In this document: positions 28,392 to 37,099 of the stretch, one piece after another
Layout: each line of letters starts with the position of its first letter
Position numbering within the stretch: the first letter of the stretch is position 1
DNA from: Oceaniglobus indicus
Lineage (GTDB): Bacteria > Pseudomonadota > Alphaproteobacteria > Rhodobacterales > Rhodobacteraceae
NCBI RefSeq assembly: GCF_002751875.1
Contig: NZ_NMZM01000002.1
Coordinates: forward strand, 474,586-538,585
Length of the DNA: 64,000 nt
Reading direction: 5' to 3'
The notes under the pieces: generated by a model
The model's database searches: none
Told to the model about the DNA's origin: nothing
The model's input: only the letters and a program-made list of their open reading frames with translations
Made by a program: the position numbers and the translations under genes

Positions 28392-28661
28392 ATGATTTTC
28401 GCATTGGCGCGCATGGGTATCCTGGCGTTTGTCGCGCTCACCGTGATCTATGTGCTGCTGTCGATCTATTCGCGGTCAGTCCGGCGCGAGAAGCTGGAAG
28501 ACGCATGGGAGGAGGAGGGCCAACCGGGCGAGCGCGCCGATTTCGTGCGCAACGGATTGGCGGAATACGACAGCTCGCTCCGGCGCAAGCTGATCCTCGG
28601 GGTCTATGTCATACCGGTGATCGTGGTGGGATCGCTGATCTATGCGATCAATTATTGGTAA
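28392..28661 (+). CDS. Small membrane protein with two helices (AAA+ cluster)
   Basis: This 89-residue protein has membrane helices at about residues 3-23 (FALARMGILAFVALTVIYVL) and 66-87, with a charged cytosolic loop between them (KLEDAWEEEGQPGERADF). It starts three bases after the preceding stop and ends ten bases before the DUF1523 gene. No family is recognised. Confidence 0.72.
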   Translation: MIFALARMGILAFVALTVIYVLLSIYSRSVRREKLEDAWEEEGQPGERADFVRNGLAEYDSSLRRKLILGVYVIPVIVVGSLIYAINYW

Positions 28662-28671
28662 GGAACCGGCT

Positions 28672-29331
28672 ATGCGATACGTCAAATGGACCTTCTGGAT
28701 CGTCGTGTTGTCGATCGTCGGGGCGTTCCTGCATTACACCTTGCCGCAGCGCGACATCGTGCGCGTCGTCAATACCGAAGTCCGCCGCGTGGACGTGGGC
28801 GAGAACAGCATGTTCTGGGCCCAGACCGATGTCGGCAACAACCCCGATACGGTGAACCGCGACGTCCGCTTCATCGAGACGATCCGCGAGAACGGCAAGC
28901 CCATCGTCTATCGCAACGAGGATACGGGCTGGGGCTGGCCACCGTATTTCAAGCTGGATTCATCGAACCTGCAGGCCGAGGCAAGCGATCTGATCTCGAC
29001 CCGCGCCGATCCCCAGTGGGTCGCGCTGCGCCACTATGGCTGGCGCAACGAATTCATGTCGATCTTCCCCAACGCCGTCGGTATCCGACCGGTGGCCGGG
29101 CCGGACGTGACCCTGATCCCCTGGCTGAACATCGTGATCCTGACGGTGCTTTTGATCATTATCCTGGTGATCCGGGCGATGTGGATGCAGTTCCGCGAGC
29201 GGACAATCGACCCCATGGTCGAGGATGCGGGCCAGGCATGGGACCGCGCCGATGCCTATGCCGACGAACGCCGCGGACGCATCCGCCGCTGGCTCGACAC
29301 CTGGAAAAAGAAGCCGCCACCGCGGCGCTGA
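28672..29331 (+). CDS. DUF1523 family membrane protein
   Basis: This 219-residue protein has an N-terminal helix (residues 5-23) or signal anchor and a periplasmic domain with LPQRDIVRVVNTEVRRVD, NPDTVNRDVRFIET and NEDTGWGWPPYFKLDSSNLQ. A second membrane helix lies near residue 152-175 (IVILTVLLIIILVIRAMW), followed by a basic cytosolic tail. This is the pattern of the DUF1523 family, frequent in Rhodobacterales and of unknown function. It is the last gene of the nine-gene cluster. A hairpin and a copy of the dispersed repeat follow. Confidence 0.82.
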   Translation: MRYVKWTFWIVVLSIVGAFLHYTLPQRDIVRVVNTEVRRVDVGENSMFWAQTDVGNNPDTVNRDVRFIETIRENGKPIVYRNEDTGWGWPPYFKLDSSNLQAEASDLISTRADPQWVALRHYGWRNEFMSIFPNAVGIRPVAGPDVTLIPWLNIVILTVLLIIILVIRAMWMQFRERTIDPMVEDAGQAWDRADAYADERRGRIRRWLDTWKKKPPPRR

Positions 29332-29336
29332 CCTTC

Positions 29337-29369
29337 GGCGTCCCGGCGCGATATCACGTGCGGGACGCC
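29337..29369 (+). terminator. Hairpin closing the AAA+ cluster
   Basis: GGCGTCCCG at 29337-29345 pairs perfectly with CGGGACGCC at 29361-29369, six bases after the DUF1523 stop. It runs directly into repeat copy E, whose TATTT could serve as a short T-rich tail. Confidence 0.55.
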
Positions 29370-29406
29370 TCCGGCGGGGGAGTATTTCTGTCAGTAAGAA
29401 GCCGGA
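29367..29406 (-). repeat. Dispersed repeat copy E
   Basis: GCCTCCGGCGGGGGAGTATT followed by TCTGTCAGTAAGAAGCCGG, in the same orientation as copies C and D. It lies in the 81-base gap between the convergent DUF1523 and desaturase genes and abuts the hairpin above. Confidence 0.7.
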
Positions 29407-29412
29407 CGGGGT

Positions 29413-30459
29413 TCAGACCGGCCGGCCGTAGAGCGCGCGTTCGGCCTTGAACGACAGCAGGCGACGCTCGGTTTCGTCCCACAGGTGAAGTTTGACGCAC
29501 GCCAGGCTTTCGCGGATGGTGAGCCGCTGGGCGGTGGCCAGATCCTTGTGATCGCGCAGGACTTCGGTCAGGCGATAGAACGGGATCCGCGAATACAGGT
29601 GGTGCACATGATGCACGCCGATGTTGCCCGAGAACCAGCGCAGCACGGCGGGCAGGTCATAATGCGACGAGCCGTGCAGGGCGGCATCGTGGAGCTGCCA
29701 GTCGGGTTCCTGATCCCAGTGGGTCTCCTCGAACTGGTGCTGGACGTAGAACAGCCAGACGCCGGCCGATGCGGCCACAAGGAGCGTCGGAACGAAGATC
29801 AGCGCCAGCGGTTGCCAGCCTCCGAACCAGACGATGGCGCAGAGTGCCACGGCAATGGACAGGTTCGTGCCCATGGCCGAAGTCCAATAGATCCGCCCGG
29901 CCCGCATCAGGCCAAGGGGCAACCGGTTCTGCAGCACGAACAGATAGGCGGGGCCCAGCCCGAACAGAACCAGGGGATGGCGATAAAGCCGGTAATGCCA
30001 CCGCCCGAACGGCCCCATGGCACGGTATTCAGCCACGGTGAGGGTATGGACGTCACCCATCCCGCGCTTGTCCAGATTGCCGGCAGCCGAATGGTGGATG
30101 GCATGGGTGCGCCGCCACACGTCATAGGGAGTCAGCGTAAGCACGCCCAGCGCACGGCCGGTCCAGTCCGACAGCGTGCGGTTGTTGAAGAAGGCGCCAT
30201 GGCCGCAATCATGCTGCACGATGAACAGACGCACGAGGAACCCGCCGTTCACCACGGCCAGGATCACCGAGGCCCAGGGCGCCAGGTCCAGCAAAGCCCA
30301 GGCCAGCGCCCAGATCGCCACGAAGGGGACAAGGGTCACCAACAGCTCGAAGGCGCTGCGCCAGGGATCGGGATCGCGATATCGCGCGAGGATCCTCACC
30401 CAGTCGCGTGCCTGCATTGGCGCGTCGTCGGCGCGCGGCGCGGTGTCCGTCATCATCAT
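29413..30459 (-). CDS. Membrane fatty acid desaturase (acyl-lipid type)
   Basis: This 348-residue membrane protein has the three histidine boxes that bind the di-iron centre: HDCGH (residues 83-87), HAIHH (119-123) and HHVHH (283-287). Hydrophobic segments lie at about 40-60, 62-80, 163-177, 200-213 and 217-235. The box pattern is that of delta-12/omega-6-type acyl-lipid desaturases, which introduce double bases of cis type into membrane lipids using oxygen. Regiospecificity cannot be read from the sequence. It is monocistronic and convergent with the AAA+ cluster. Confidence 0.92.
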   Translation of the reverse strand: MMMTDTAPRADDAPMQARDWVRILARYRDPDPWRSAFELLVTLVPFVAIWALAWALLDLAPWASVILAVVNGGFLVRLFIVQHDCGHGAFFNNRTLSDWTGRALGVLTLTPYDVWRRTHAIHHSAAGNLDKRGMGDVHTLTVAEYRAMGPFGRWHYRLYRHPLVLFGLGPAYLFVLQNRLPLGLMRAGRIYWTSAMGTNLSIAVALCAIVWFGGWQPLALIFVPTLLVAASAGVWLFYVQHQFEETHWDQEPDWQLHDAALHGSSHYDLPAVLRWFSGNIGVHHVHHLYSRIPFYRLTEVLRDHKDLATAQRLTIRESLACVKLHLWDETERRLLSFKAERALYGRPV

Positions 30460-30789
30460 GGTCCTGTCGTCTGCCCGGAGGTGTTTGTCCGGGCAGTGCT
30501 GCGCCGGTTATACCCGTCATAGGGACAATCCGCGCCCTTGGGAATGCAATTCGTTCCCGGTGTCTTGGGCGCAGATCGCCGGTGTCAATAAATACTGCGC
30601 GCCAATGCGCGTGAAGCGCCAGGCTTTTTCTTGCCCTAAATACTCACAATACCTCGCTGCGCGCCCATACCGCCGGTCACGGGGGCTTTGCGGCCCCCGA
30701 TCCGGTCCACCGGGCCGGGTGAGGTATCTGGCACCGGGCGTGATTTTGCGTTACGACCGGTGCAACCGATACCAGCCGGGGAACTGTCC
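30460..30789. other. Intergenic region between desaturase and rpe
   Basis: This 330-base gap holds both divergent promoters and repeat copy F. I saw no convincing gene. The open frame that runs into rpe from 30688 has no ribosome site and family-unlike residues. Confidence 0.5.
30622..30655 (+). repeat. Dispersed repeat copy F
   Basis: GGCTTTTTCTTGCCCTAAAT then ACTCACAATACCTCG, in the orientation of copies A and B, with a degraded right half that has lost the CCGCCGGAGG arm. Confidence 0.6.
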
Positions 30790-31482
30790 GTGACCTTCAG
30801 CCGCACACCCAAGATCGCCCCGTCCATCCTGTCGGCGGATTTTGCCGCCTTCGGCCAGGAAATCCGCGCGGTCGAGGATCAGGGCGCCGACTGGATCCAT
30901 GTCGACGTCATGGATGGCCATTTCGTGCCCAACATCACCTTCGGCGCGCCGGCCTGCGCCGCGTTCCGCCCCCATGTGAAGACCGTGATGGACGTGCATC
31001 TGATGATCGCGCCGGTCGATTCATTCATCGACGACTTCGCGAAGGCGGGCGCCGACATCCTGACCGCCCATGTCGAGGCCGGGCCGCACATCCACCGCAC
31101 GCTTCAGGCGATCCGCGCCGCCGGGATGCGTCCGGGCGTCGCCCTGAACCCCGGCACGCCGATCGAGGCGGTGGCGGGCGTCCTGGACATGGTGGATCTG
31201 GTGCTGGTCATGACGGTCAATCCCGGCTTTGGCGGGCAGAAGTTCATCGCCTCGCAGATCGACAAGATCGCCAGCCTGCGTGCGATGATCGGTGACCGGC
31301 CGATCCACATCGAGGTGGACGGCGGCATCGACCCCGACACCGCCCCGCGGGTCGTTGCGGCCGGGGCCGATGTTCTGGTCGCCGGATCGGCGGTGTTCCG
31401 GGGCGGGTCGCTGGCCGCCCCCGACGTCTATGGGCGCAATATCGCCGCGATCCGCAAGGCCGCTCAGGGTGCCGCCGGATAG
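30790..31482 (+). CDS. rpe: Ribulose-phosphate 3-epimerase
   Basis: This 230-residue TIM-barrel enzyme interconverts ribulose 5-phosphate and xylulose 5-phosphate (pentose phosphate or Calvin cycle). Visible motifs are [13 protein letters not shown], the metal and catalytic [39 protein letters not shown] and the phosphate-binding VDGGID and VAGSAVF. The GTG start with GGGGAA upstream gives the standard family length. The 3' end overlaps the convergent M15-like gene by 19 bases. No other Calvin-cycle gene is nearby. Confidence 0.97.
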   Translation: MTFSRTPKIAPSILSADFAAFGQEIRAVEDQGADWIHVDVMDGHFVPNITFGAPACAAFRPHVKTVMDVHLMIAPVDSFIDDFAKAGADILTAHVEAGPHIHRTLQAIRAAGMRPGVALNPGTPIEAVAGVLDMVDLVLVMTVNPGFGGQKFIASQIDKIASLRAMIGDRPIHIEVDGGIDPDTAPRVVAAGADVLVAGSAVFRGGSLAAPDVYGRNIAAIRKAAQGAAG

Positions 31483-32111
31483 GCGATACCGCGAAACGGT
31501 GGAAAATCGGCGTGGCGGGCGGCGCGGGTCGCCGCGTCTTCCGATGGCTCCGCCCCGGCGGCCAGAAGCTTGCCCTTGGGCGCGATATAGGACGAGATCG
31601 TGCGCGCCGGTGCCTCGTGCCATTGCAGGTTCAGCGCCGCGCGTTTGGGAAAATACCATTGCGACCCATAGGGCAGGTGATCGTGGATCCACCACGCCAG
31701 ATCGCGCCAGTCGCGTCCGCGTTCGTATTGATCGGCAAACCACGGGACCGAAATGCAGGCGGTCGCGCCCATGTGCCCGTCCGCGTCGCGCCGGTCCCAG
31801 ATGTGGTGCGCCCCGTTCACCGCATTGCGCGCACAGTTCAGCCCCCACGCATTGCCAAAGCCGTTGACCGCAGCCGCGCGATAGGACGAGCGCACCGTGA
31901 TCGGCCCGAAGGTTTCGACCAGCGGGTCCAGCAGGTAACGGCACAGACCGGTTCCCGCCGCGATGGCCAGCGCGGGGTCGTCCGGCAGATTCGGGATGCC
32001 GTGGAAGTCGGCGATCTCGGAATACAGGAAATCGCGCATGAAGAAATGCCGCGACAGCCGGGTCCGCCCGAAGCGTTCCAGCGCCGCCATGGTGCGGATC
32101 TGGCCTTTCAC
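31464..32111 (-). CDS. Uncharacterised protein, weakly M15-peptidase-like
   Basis: This 215-residue protein starts at a GTG overlapping the caspase stop by four bases (GTGA), so it is translationally coupled to it. There is no signal peptide. The first half ([16 protein letters not shown], then [19 protein letters not shown]) resembles the opening of M15-type D-Ala-D-Ala carboxypeptidases. A later [12 protein letters not shown] and LNLQWHEAP offer candidate metal His residues, but the strict HxxGxAxD motif is not present. I therefore treat the M15 relation as a lead only. Its coupling to an exported caspase is the best functional clue. Confidence 0.62.
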   Translation of the reverse strand: MKGQIRTMAALERFGRTRLSRHFFMRDFLYSEIADFHGIPNLPDDPALAIAAGTGLCRYLLDPLVETFGPITVRSSYRAAAVNGFGNAWGLNCARNAVNGAHHIWDRRDADGHMGATACISVPWFADQYERGRDWRDLAWWIHDHLPYGSQWYFPKRAALNLQWHEAPARTISSYIAPKGKLLAAGAEPSEDAATRAARHADFPPFRGIAYPAAP

Positions 32112-34234
32112 CCCTCGGGGACCGTGTCGAACTCGAACTGAAGGAACATCGGCGCGGGCGCATCCGGTGCCTTGCGGCTTTTCAGGCTGACGGCGGCGCG
32201 GGTGGTTTCACCGAAGCCCGCGAATTCCAGCATCGACGCCACGTCGCTGCGCGGTGTCGTGTTGGCGGCGCGCATGCGCTCGATCGCGGATTGTTCCAGG
32301 AACGACAGATCTTCGACATCGGCGCCGGGCAGGGCGGGCGTCAGCACCACCACCATCCGGTCGCGGCCGAAAGCCTCGTCGGTGATGAGGACGAAATCCT
32401 CGTCCAGCGTCGATCCGGGCAACAGCCGCCCGCGGTCCATGAAGCTGATCGAATAGTCCGATCCGACATACAGGATGTTGTAATCCACCGGCCCGTCCGT
32501 GGTGTTCTCCAGCCTCATGCCGATCACGTCGCCCGGCACGAGGCGCGGCACGTTCACCGAGGTCAGCTGTTGGCGGCTGCCTTCGACGATCTCGTCGGTC
32601 GCGGGATCCAGGCGCGAGGTCAGCAGCGACGCCTTGACCTTCAGCGCGCCCGAGCCCGCGGTCGCGCCGATCTTCAGCAGGTTCAAGGCGCGCGCCATGC
32701 GTTGCAGGTTGTCGGAGATGACATCGGCCAGTTGAAAGTCGGATTTTTCGGCCGTCGATACGGACGGAAGCCGTTCCAGATCGCCGTCGCCGACGACGCC
32801 CGACGCCGGCAGGAACCAGATCGCATCGGGGCGCGGGCTGTCGGCGAAGACGGCAAGGCGCAGATCGGCCTCGGCCCCGGCGGCGACAAAGCGCAGGCGC
32901 GGACCGGCCATGCCCTGGGTCTGGATGATCTCGGCCGCGCGGACCAGGGCGCGTGCCGCTTCGCCGCGCCGGGCGGGCAGGGCGACCGTCAGCGAAAAAT
33001 CGATGATGTCTTCGGTCTTGCGCAGATAGGCCCCACGCGGGATCGTCATCGCGGCGTCGGTGGTCGTGGTGAACGTGTCGGCTCCGGTCACGGTCACCTG
33101 GCCCAGCGCGGCGGTGTCGGGGTCGGCGGGCGACGCCATGACCGACAGCTCCATCCCCGGCACGATGCCGTGCAGGGTTCCGGCCGCCACGCGCAACCCG
33201 TTGTCGGTGACGGTCGCGGGCCACTGGGCGATCCGGTCGCCCGCGTCGGTGCCGAACACCGGGCGGTCCATGTCGCCCTCGAACAGCGGGGTCGAGCGGG
33301 CCAGATTGCCGGTGGTATAGCGGCGCAGCACCTCCTGCGCGAGCTGGCGATAGGTGACGCCGGGATGTTCGGCCAGGGTCTGGAACAGGGTATAGGTGAA
33401 CACGCCCTGCAACCGGCGGTCGGGCGATCCTTTCGGCATGTTCTTTTCCGGCGTCGTCTCGTCGGTCTGGGCGGCGAAGAACGCCACAAGGCTGCCGGTT
33501 TCGCCGGTGCCGGGGATCATCACCGGCGGTTCGGCCGGTTCGCGCGGATCCGAGGCCAGCGCGCGCGCGGCACCCGCTTCGGCTTCGGCGGCGGCGATGG
33601 CGGCATCGGGCACGCCCAGCGCGTCGGGCGGCAGCTTGCGCAGGGTGACGCGTTCGTCCAGCGGCGCCGCCCGCGTGGCGGTGCCCGAATGGCAACTGTC
33701 GAACACCACCCAGACATCGGCCCCCGTGGCCCGCAGGGCATCCAGCATCTGGCCGATCTCATCATCGCTCAGCGCGTTCTGCACGGTGCCGATGCCGTCC
33801 TGCCAGGGGCCGATGTCCACGGGCAGGAACAATTCGTCCAACCCGTCCGTCTCTGTCGACGGGTCCAGGGCGGGCGCCTGGCTGCCGTGACCGGAAAAGT
33901 GGAGATAGACGAAATCGTCGGGCCCCACGGTGTCGGTCAGACGCGCCATTTCGGCGCGGATCTCGGCCAGCGTCGGCGCCCGCCCGCCGTCCAGCCCATC
34001 GGCCAGCAGGGTGATGTTGGCCGGGTCGAAGGGCGCGGCGGTGTTCGCCATCAGATAGCGATGCACCAGATCCACGTCGTTCGCCGGCCCCTTCAGCCAG
34101 AACCGCTCGTCAAGGTTGGGATAGGTCGAGGCACCGATCAGGAGCGCATGGTTTTCACGGGCAAGGGCCGCCCCCGACAGGGCCGTGCCAAGGGCCAGCG
34201 CGGCCAGGGTGGTCAGAATGCGCAGCGGGGTCAT
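32108..34234 (-). CDS. Exported caspase-family (C14) protease, locus 1
   Basis: This 708-residue protein has a signal peptide (cleavage after about residue 26, ALARENHALLIG) and then a caspase p20 domain. The catalytic dyad is His116 in YLHFSGHGSQA and Cys181 in VVFDSCHSGTAT. Acidic Asp residues line the pocket (FVYLHFS, TDGLDELFLPVD), as in the Arg/Lys-specific metacaspases and orthocaspases. A C-terminal half of about 350 residues, rich in beta structure, is shared in layout with the second caspase at 46 kb (a DYNILYVGSDYSISF-like stretch in both). It is the middle gene of a three-gene operon: ten bases after a small secreted protein and overlapping an M15-like gene. Bacterial caspases with signal peptides act in the cell envelope; the substrate is unknown. 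Confidence 0.9.
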   Translation of the reverse strand: MTPLRILTTLAALALGTALSGAALARENHALLIGASTYPNLDERFWLKGPANDVDLVHRYLMANTAAPFDPANITLLADGLDGGRAPTLAEIRAEMARLTDTVGPDDFVYLHFSGHGSQAPALDPSTETDGLDELFLPVDIGPWQDGIGTVQNALSDDEIGQMLDALRATGADVWVVFDSCHSGTATRAAPLDERVTLRKLPPDALGVPDAAIAAAEAEAGAARALASDPREPAEPPVMIPGTGETGSLVAFFAAQTDETTPEKNMPKGSPDRRLQGVFTYTLFQTLAEHPGVTYRQLAQEVLRRYTTGNLARSTPLFEGDMDRPVFGTDAGDRIAQWPATVTDNGLRVAAGTLHGIVPGMELSVMASPADPDTAALGQVTVTGADTFTTTTDAAMTIPRGAYLRKTEDIIDFSLTVALPARRGEAARALVRAAEIIQTQGMAGPRLRFVAAGAEADLRLAVFADSPRPDAIWFLPASGVVGDGDLERLPSVSTAEKSDFQLADVISDNLQRMARALNLLKIGATAGSGALKVKASLLTSRLDPATDEIVEGSRQQLTSVNVPRLVPGDVIGMRLENTTDGPVDYNILYVGSDYSISFMDRGRLLPGSTLDEDFVLITDEAFGRDRMVVVLTPALPGADVEDLSFLEQSAIERMRAANTTPRSDVASMLEFAGFGETTRAAVSLKSRKAPDAPAPMFLQFEFDTVPEG

Positions 34235-34244
34235 CTTCTGCTCC

Positions 34245-34889
34245 TCAGTTCGTCATCAGGCGATAGGTGGTGGCGACACGGCCGGCATTCAGGACTTCGA
34301 CGGCGAAGCTGTCCGAGGTGTCGACCCGCCAGCCGCAATAGGCAATGGCGCTGGCGTCGGTGTCGGAACAGACCATGCGCCCGGCCCCGTCACGCACGAA
34401 CAGGTCCAGATCGGCGCGCCCGGCCCCTTCGACATAGACATCGGCCCAGGCGCCGCCGCTGAACACCAGCGGTTGATAGGTATCCCGCCCCCCGGCACGG
34501 ATTTGCGCACGCGATTCAACCCGCCCCGAGGCGACACCCCGCACGGACGCGGCGCGCACGTCGCGGGCCAGCCCCACCATCACCGCATCGTCCGGGTCCA
34601 GCGCCAGCGCCGCCGCCAGCATGTCCTGCCATTCGCGCGGGCCGGGAAGATCGCCGCTGGGCAGATCGCCGTCGCGTTCCGGCCTGCGTTCGATCCGTGG
34701 CACGCGGGCCTGCTTGCGCAGCTTTGCCGCCGCGATCATCAAAAGCGCGTCCTGCGTGTCGGTCGCCAGCATGAACAATTCATCCGAAAGCCGGCTTGCC
34801 GCCACGGGATCGACCGGATCGGCCGCGACCGACACGCCCGGCGCAAGGCACGGAACAAGGCACAGGGCACGGGCAAGACGGCGGATCAT
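34245..34889 (-). CDS. Secreted beta-rich protein upstream of caspase 1
   Basis: This 214-residue protein has a signal peptide (ARALCLVPCLAPGVSVAA, cleavage after about residue 23). A helical middle follows, then a C-terminal beta-sandwich-like domain of about 100 residues (DTYQPLVFSGGAWADVYVEG, DLDLFVRDGAGRMVCSD, YCGWRVDTSDSFAVEVLN). This domain resembles the pre-peptidase C-terminal (PPC) type often attached to secreted proteases. Two Cys (MVCSD and YCGW) could form a disulfide. It precedes the caspase by ten bases with a GAGGAG site between them. It may be the substrate, inhibitor or targeting partner of the caspase; that is inference. Confidence 0.68.
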   Translation of the reverse strand: MIRRLARALCLVPCLAPGVSVAADPVDPVAASRLSDELFMLATDTQDALLMIAAAKLRKQARVPRIERRPERDGDLPSGDLPGPREWQDMLAAALALDPDDAVMVGLARDVRAASVRGVASGRVESRAQIRAGGRDTYQPLVFSGGAWADVYVEGAGRADLDLFVRDGAGRMVCSDTDASAIAYCGWRVDTSDSFAVEVLNAGRVATTYRLMTN

Positions 34890-35047
34890 CGGAAAAGTCC
34901 CTTGGCGAAATCGGCTTCAGTATTCGCCGGAACGCTTGATGGTTCAACGTGAATAAACCCGGGCACCGATATGTGACGGCACTTGTCACGGGACCGGTGG
35001 GCGCGCCGCTGTTAAAGCTGAAAGGCCTTTGTAAACAGGAGTTTTCG

Positions 35048-36346
35048 ATGTCCATTCCTTCCACCATGACGCCGGTTCGCCATATCGCCGCGCTTGTTCT
35101 CGCCGTTTTCCTGGCGATGTCCGCCTGGCCCGCGACGGCGCGTGCCGCCGATGCCATCGGCGCGGCGGTGAACGCCACGCTGATCCTGCTGGACGATGAT
35201 GGAAATGCCCTCGGGTCGGGGATCCTTCTGGACGACGGCGTGGTTCTGACCGATGCCGCAAGTGTCGGCAACCGCGGTGCGGTGGTGTTGCGCACCGTCG
35301 ATGGCACGACCACCCGGGGGCGGGTGATCGCCCGTGACGCGCGTCGCGGGCTGGCGGTGATCCGCGCCGAAACCGATCTGGGCGCCGGTCTGAAGTTCGC
35401 CCCCGTCGCGGCACGCCCGGGGCAGGAGGTCTATGCCGTCGGTGCGCCCTATGGCATGGGGGTGATGGTGACGCGCGGCATCGTCTCGGCCGCCGCGACG
35501 ACGCCGGATCCGACGGTGCCGATCCACGGGCTCCGCCACGACGCGGTGATCAACGCCGGTGTCGCCGGTGGCCCGCTTCTGGACAGCGACGGACGTCTGC
35601 TCGGGATGGTGCGTGCGGCGCAAGACGGCGACCTGGCGGCGGTCGGATGGGCGGTGACCGCGGCCGATCTGCAACGGCTGGTGCCGCTGATGGTGGCGGG
35701 CGCGTTGCGCGACGTGCCCGAACTGGGCCTTGGGTTGCGGGCCGTGACGCCGGTCATAGCGGCGGCCCTGGGGATCGACGCCCGCGGTCTGCTGGTTGAT
35801 GCCGTGACCCCCGGATCGCGGGCCGCCCGCGCCGGCGTGGTCGCCGGGGACGTGATCGTTTCGTTCGAGGGTGCGGCACTTGCCGATCCCGCCGACCTGG
35901 CGTGGCGGATCGATGCGCGCATCGCGGATGCCGCGCGTCTGTCGGTGCGTCGCGACGGCGCCGCCGTGGTCCTGACGCTGGATCTGGCGGCCGTGGTGCC
36001 GACGCTTCTGCGGATCAGCGACGGCGCGGCGATTGCCCCGGTCGCGTCCTATACCTTTGGCCGGCTGGGCGTGCGGTTCGAGGATGAAGCGCGCGTCGCC
36101 AATGTCAGCCTGCACAGCCCGGCGTATCTGGGGGGATTGCAGGACGGCGACATCGTGCTGGCGCTGAACGGCCGGCCGGTCAGCCGCTCGATGCTGGAAA
36201 CGTTCGACATCGACGCGCCGGTTCTGCTGCTGGTGTCGCGCGGTGGCAAGACGCGACACGTCCTGATCGATCCGTGGCGCGCCATCGCGTCGGGGGTCGC
36301 ACAGACCGGCACCAAGCCGCTTGACGCAGGCGTGAACTTGTTCTGA
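35048..36346 (+). CDS. Catalytically dead HtrA/Deg-like protein with two PDZ domains
   Basis: This 432-residue protein has a signal peptide (residues 1-33, AMSAWPATARA), a trypsin-fold domain (about 35-215) and two PDZ domains (about 224-305 and 340-415). Aligned by eye with DegP, all three catalytic positions are changed. The His of TNNHV is Ala71 in VVLTDAASV, the Asp of the SDIAL motif is Gly101 in RRGLAVI, and the Ser of GNSGG is Ala173 in NAGVAGGPLL. The fold motifs around them are well kept, so this is a pseudoprotease, not a decayed gene. It lies 15 bases before a response regulator gene and is divergent from the caspase operon, so it may be a periplasmic sensor or adaptor. Confidence 0.88.
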   Translation: MSIPSTMTPVRHIAALVLAVFLAMSAWPATARAADAIGAAVNATLILLDDDGNALGSGILLDDGVVLTDAASVGNRGAVVLRTVDGTTTRGRVIARDARRGLAVIRAETDLGAGLKFAPVAARPGQEVYAVGAPYGMGVMVTRGIVSAAATTPDPTVPIHGLRHDAVINAGVAGGPLLDSDGRLLGMVRAAQDGDLAAVGWAVTAADLQRLVPLMVAGALRDVPELGLGLRAVTPVIAAALGIDARGLLVDAVTPGSRAARAGVVAGDVIVSFEGAALADPADLAWRIDARIADAARLSVRRDGAAVVLTLDLAAVVPTLLRISDGAAIAPVASYTFGRLGVRFEDEARVANVSLHSPAYLGGLQDGDIVLALNGRPVSRSMLETFDIDAPVLLLVSRGGKTRHVLIDPWRAIASGVAQTGTKPLDAGVNLF

Positions 36347-36361
36347 TCTGGAGGCGAAGGA

Positions 36362-37099
36362 ATGATTGAAATGTCAAAGACCTTGCCCGCTGCCGCGTCG
36401 TCCGACGCGCCCCGGATCCTGATCGTCGAGGATGACCGCGAAACTGCCACGGCGTTGGCGCGGGCCGTCACCGATCTGGGTGCCGATCCCGTGATCATGC
36501 GCAACTGGGACGACGGGGTGACGGCGGCGGGCCTGGCCGATTTCGCCGTGATCGTGATGGACCGGATGCTGCCCGGTGGCGACGGGGTGGATGCCATCGC
36601 GAAGATGCGCGCCGCCGGGTCCACCGCGCTGATCCTGGTGGTCAGTGCGCTGGGCCGGGCGGCCAACCGGATCGAGGGGCTGGAACGCGGCGCCGACGAT
36701 TACCTGGCCAAACCCTTCGATCCCGACGAATTGCGCGCCCGCCTGCGTGCCCTGCTGCGCCGCGACGCCATGACGGTGGTCGACAACGACATGCTGGCCT
36801 TCGGAGATCTGGAAATCCGCATGAAGGCGCGCACGCTGCACATCGGTCAGACCCACGTGCCCCTGTCGCCCAAGGAATTCAGGCTGATCGTCTATCTGGC
36901 GCGCAACGCGGGCGAGGTGGTGACGCGGATGCAGCTTCTGGAACACGTCTGGAACCTGCATTTCGATCCGCAGACCAACGTCGTCGATGTCCACGTCGGA
37001 CGGTTGCGCCGCAAGCTGGACGCAGTGGCGGGCCGCGACGTGATCCATACGGCGCGCGGCGCGGGGTATGTCTTTGCGCCCGGCGGTTCGGCCCCGTGA
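36362..37099 (+). CDS. OmpR/PhoB-family response regulator
   Basis: This 245-residue protein has a receiver domain with the acidic pocket in IVEDD, the phosphoacceptor Asp67 in VIVMDRML and the switch Lys in LAKPFDP. A winged-helix DNA-binding domain of OmpR type follows (LSPKEFRLIVYLARNAGEVV, VDVHVGRLRRKLD). A roughly 15-residue N-terminal extension precedes the receiver; a start at Met4 is possible. It is in an operon between the pseudo-HtrA gene and a histidine kinase, whose GTG start overlaps its stop. Confidence 0.95.
   Translation: MIEMSKTLPAAASSDAPRILIVEDDRETATALARAVTDLGADPVIMRNWDDGVTAAGLADFAVIVMDRMLPGGDGVDAIAKMRAAGSTALILVVSALGRAANRIEGLERGADDYLAKPFDPDELRARLRALLRRDAMTVVDNDMLAFGDLEIRMKARTLHIGQTHVPLSPKEFRLIVYLARNAGEVVTRMQLLEHVWNLHFDPQTNVVDVHVGRLRRKLDAVAGRDVIHTARGAGYVFAPGGSAP

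Noticed and set aside
36346..36362. A separate promoter between the pseudo-HtrA and response regulator genes
   Set aside because: The gap is only 15 bases and contains just a ribosome site (GGAGGCGAAGG), so one transcript is simpler.
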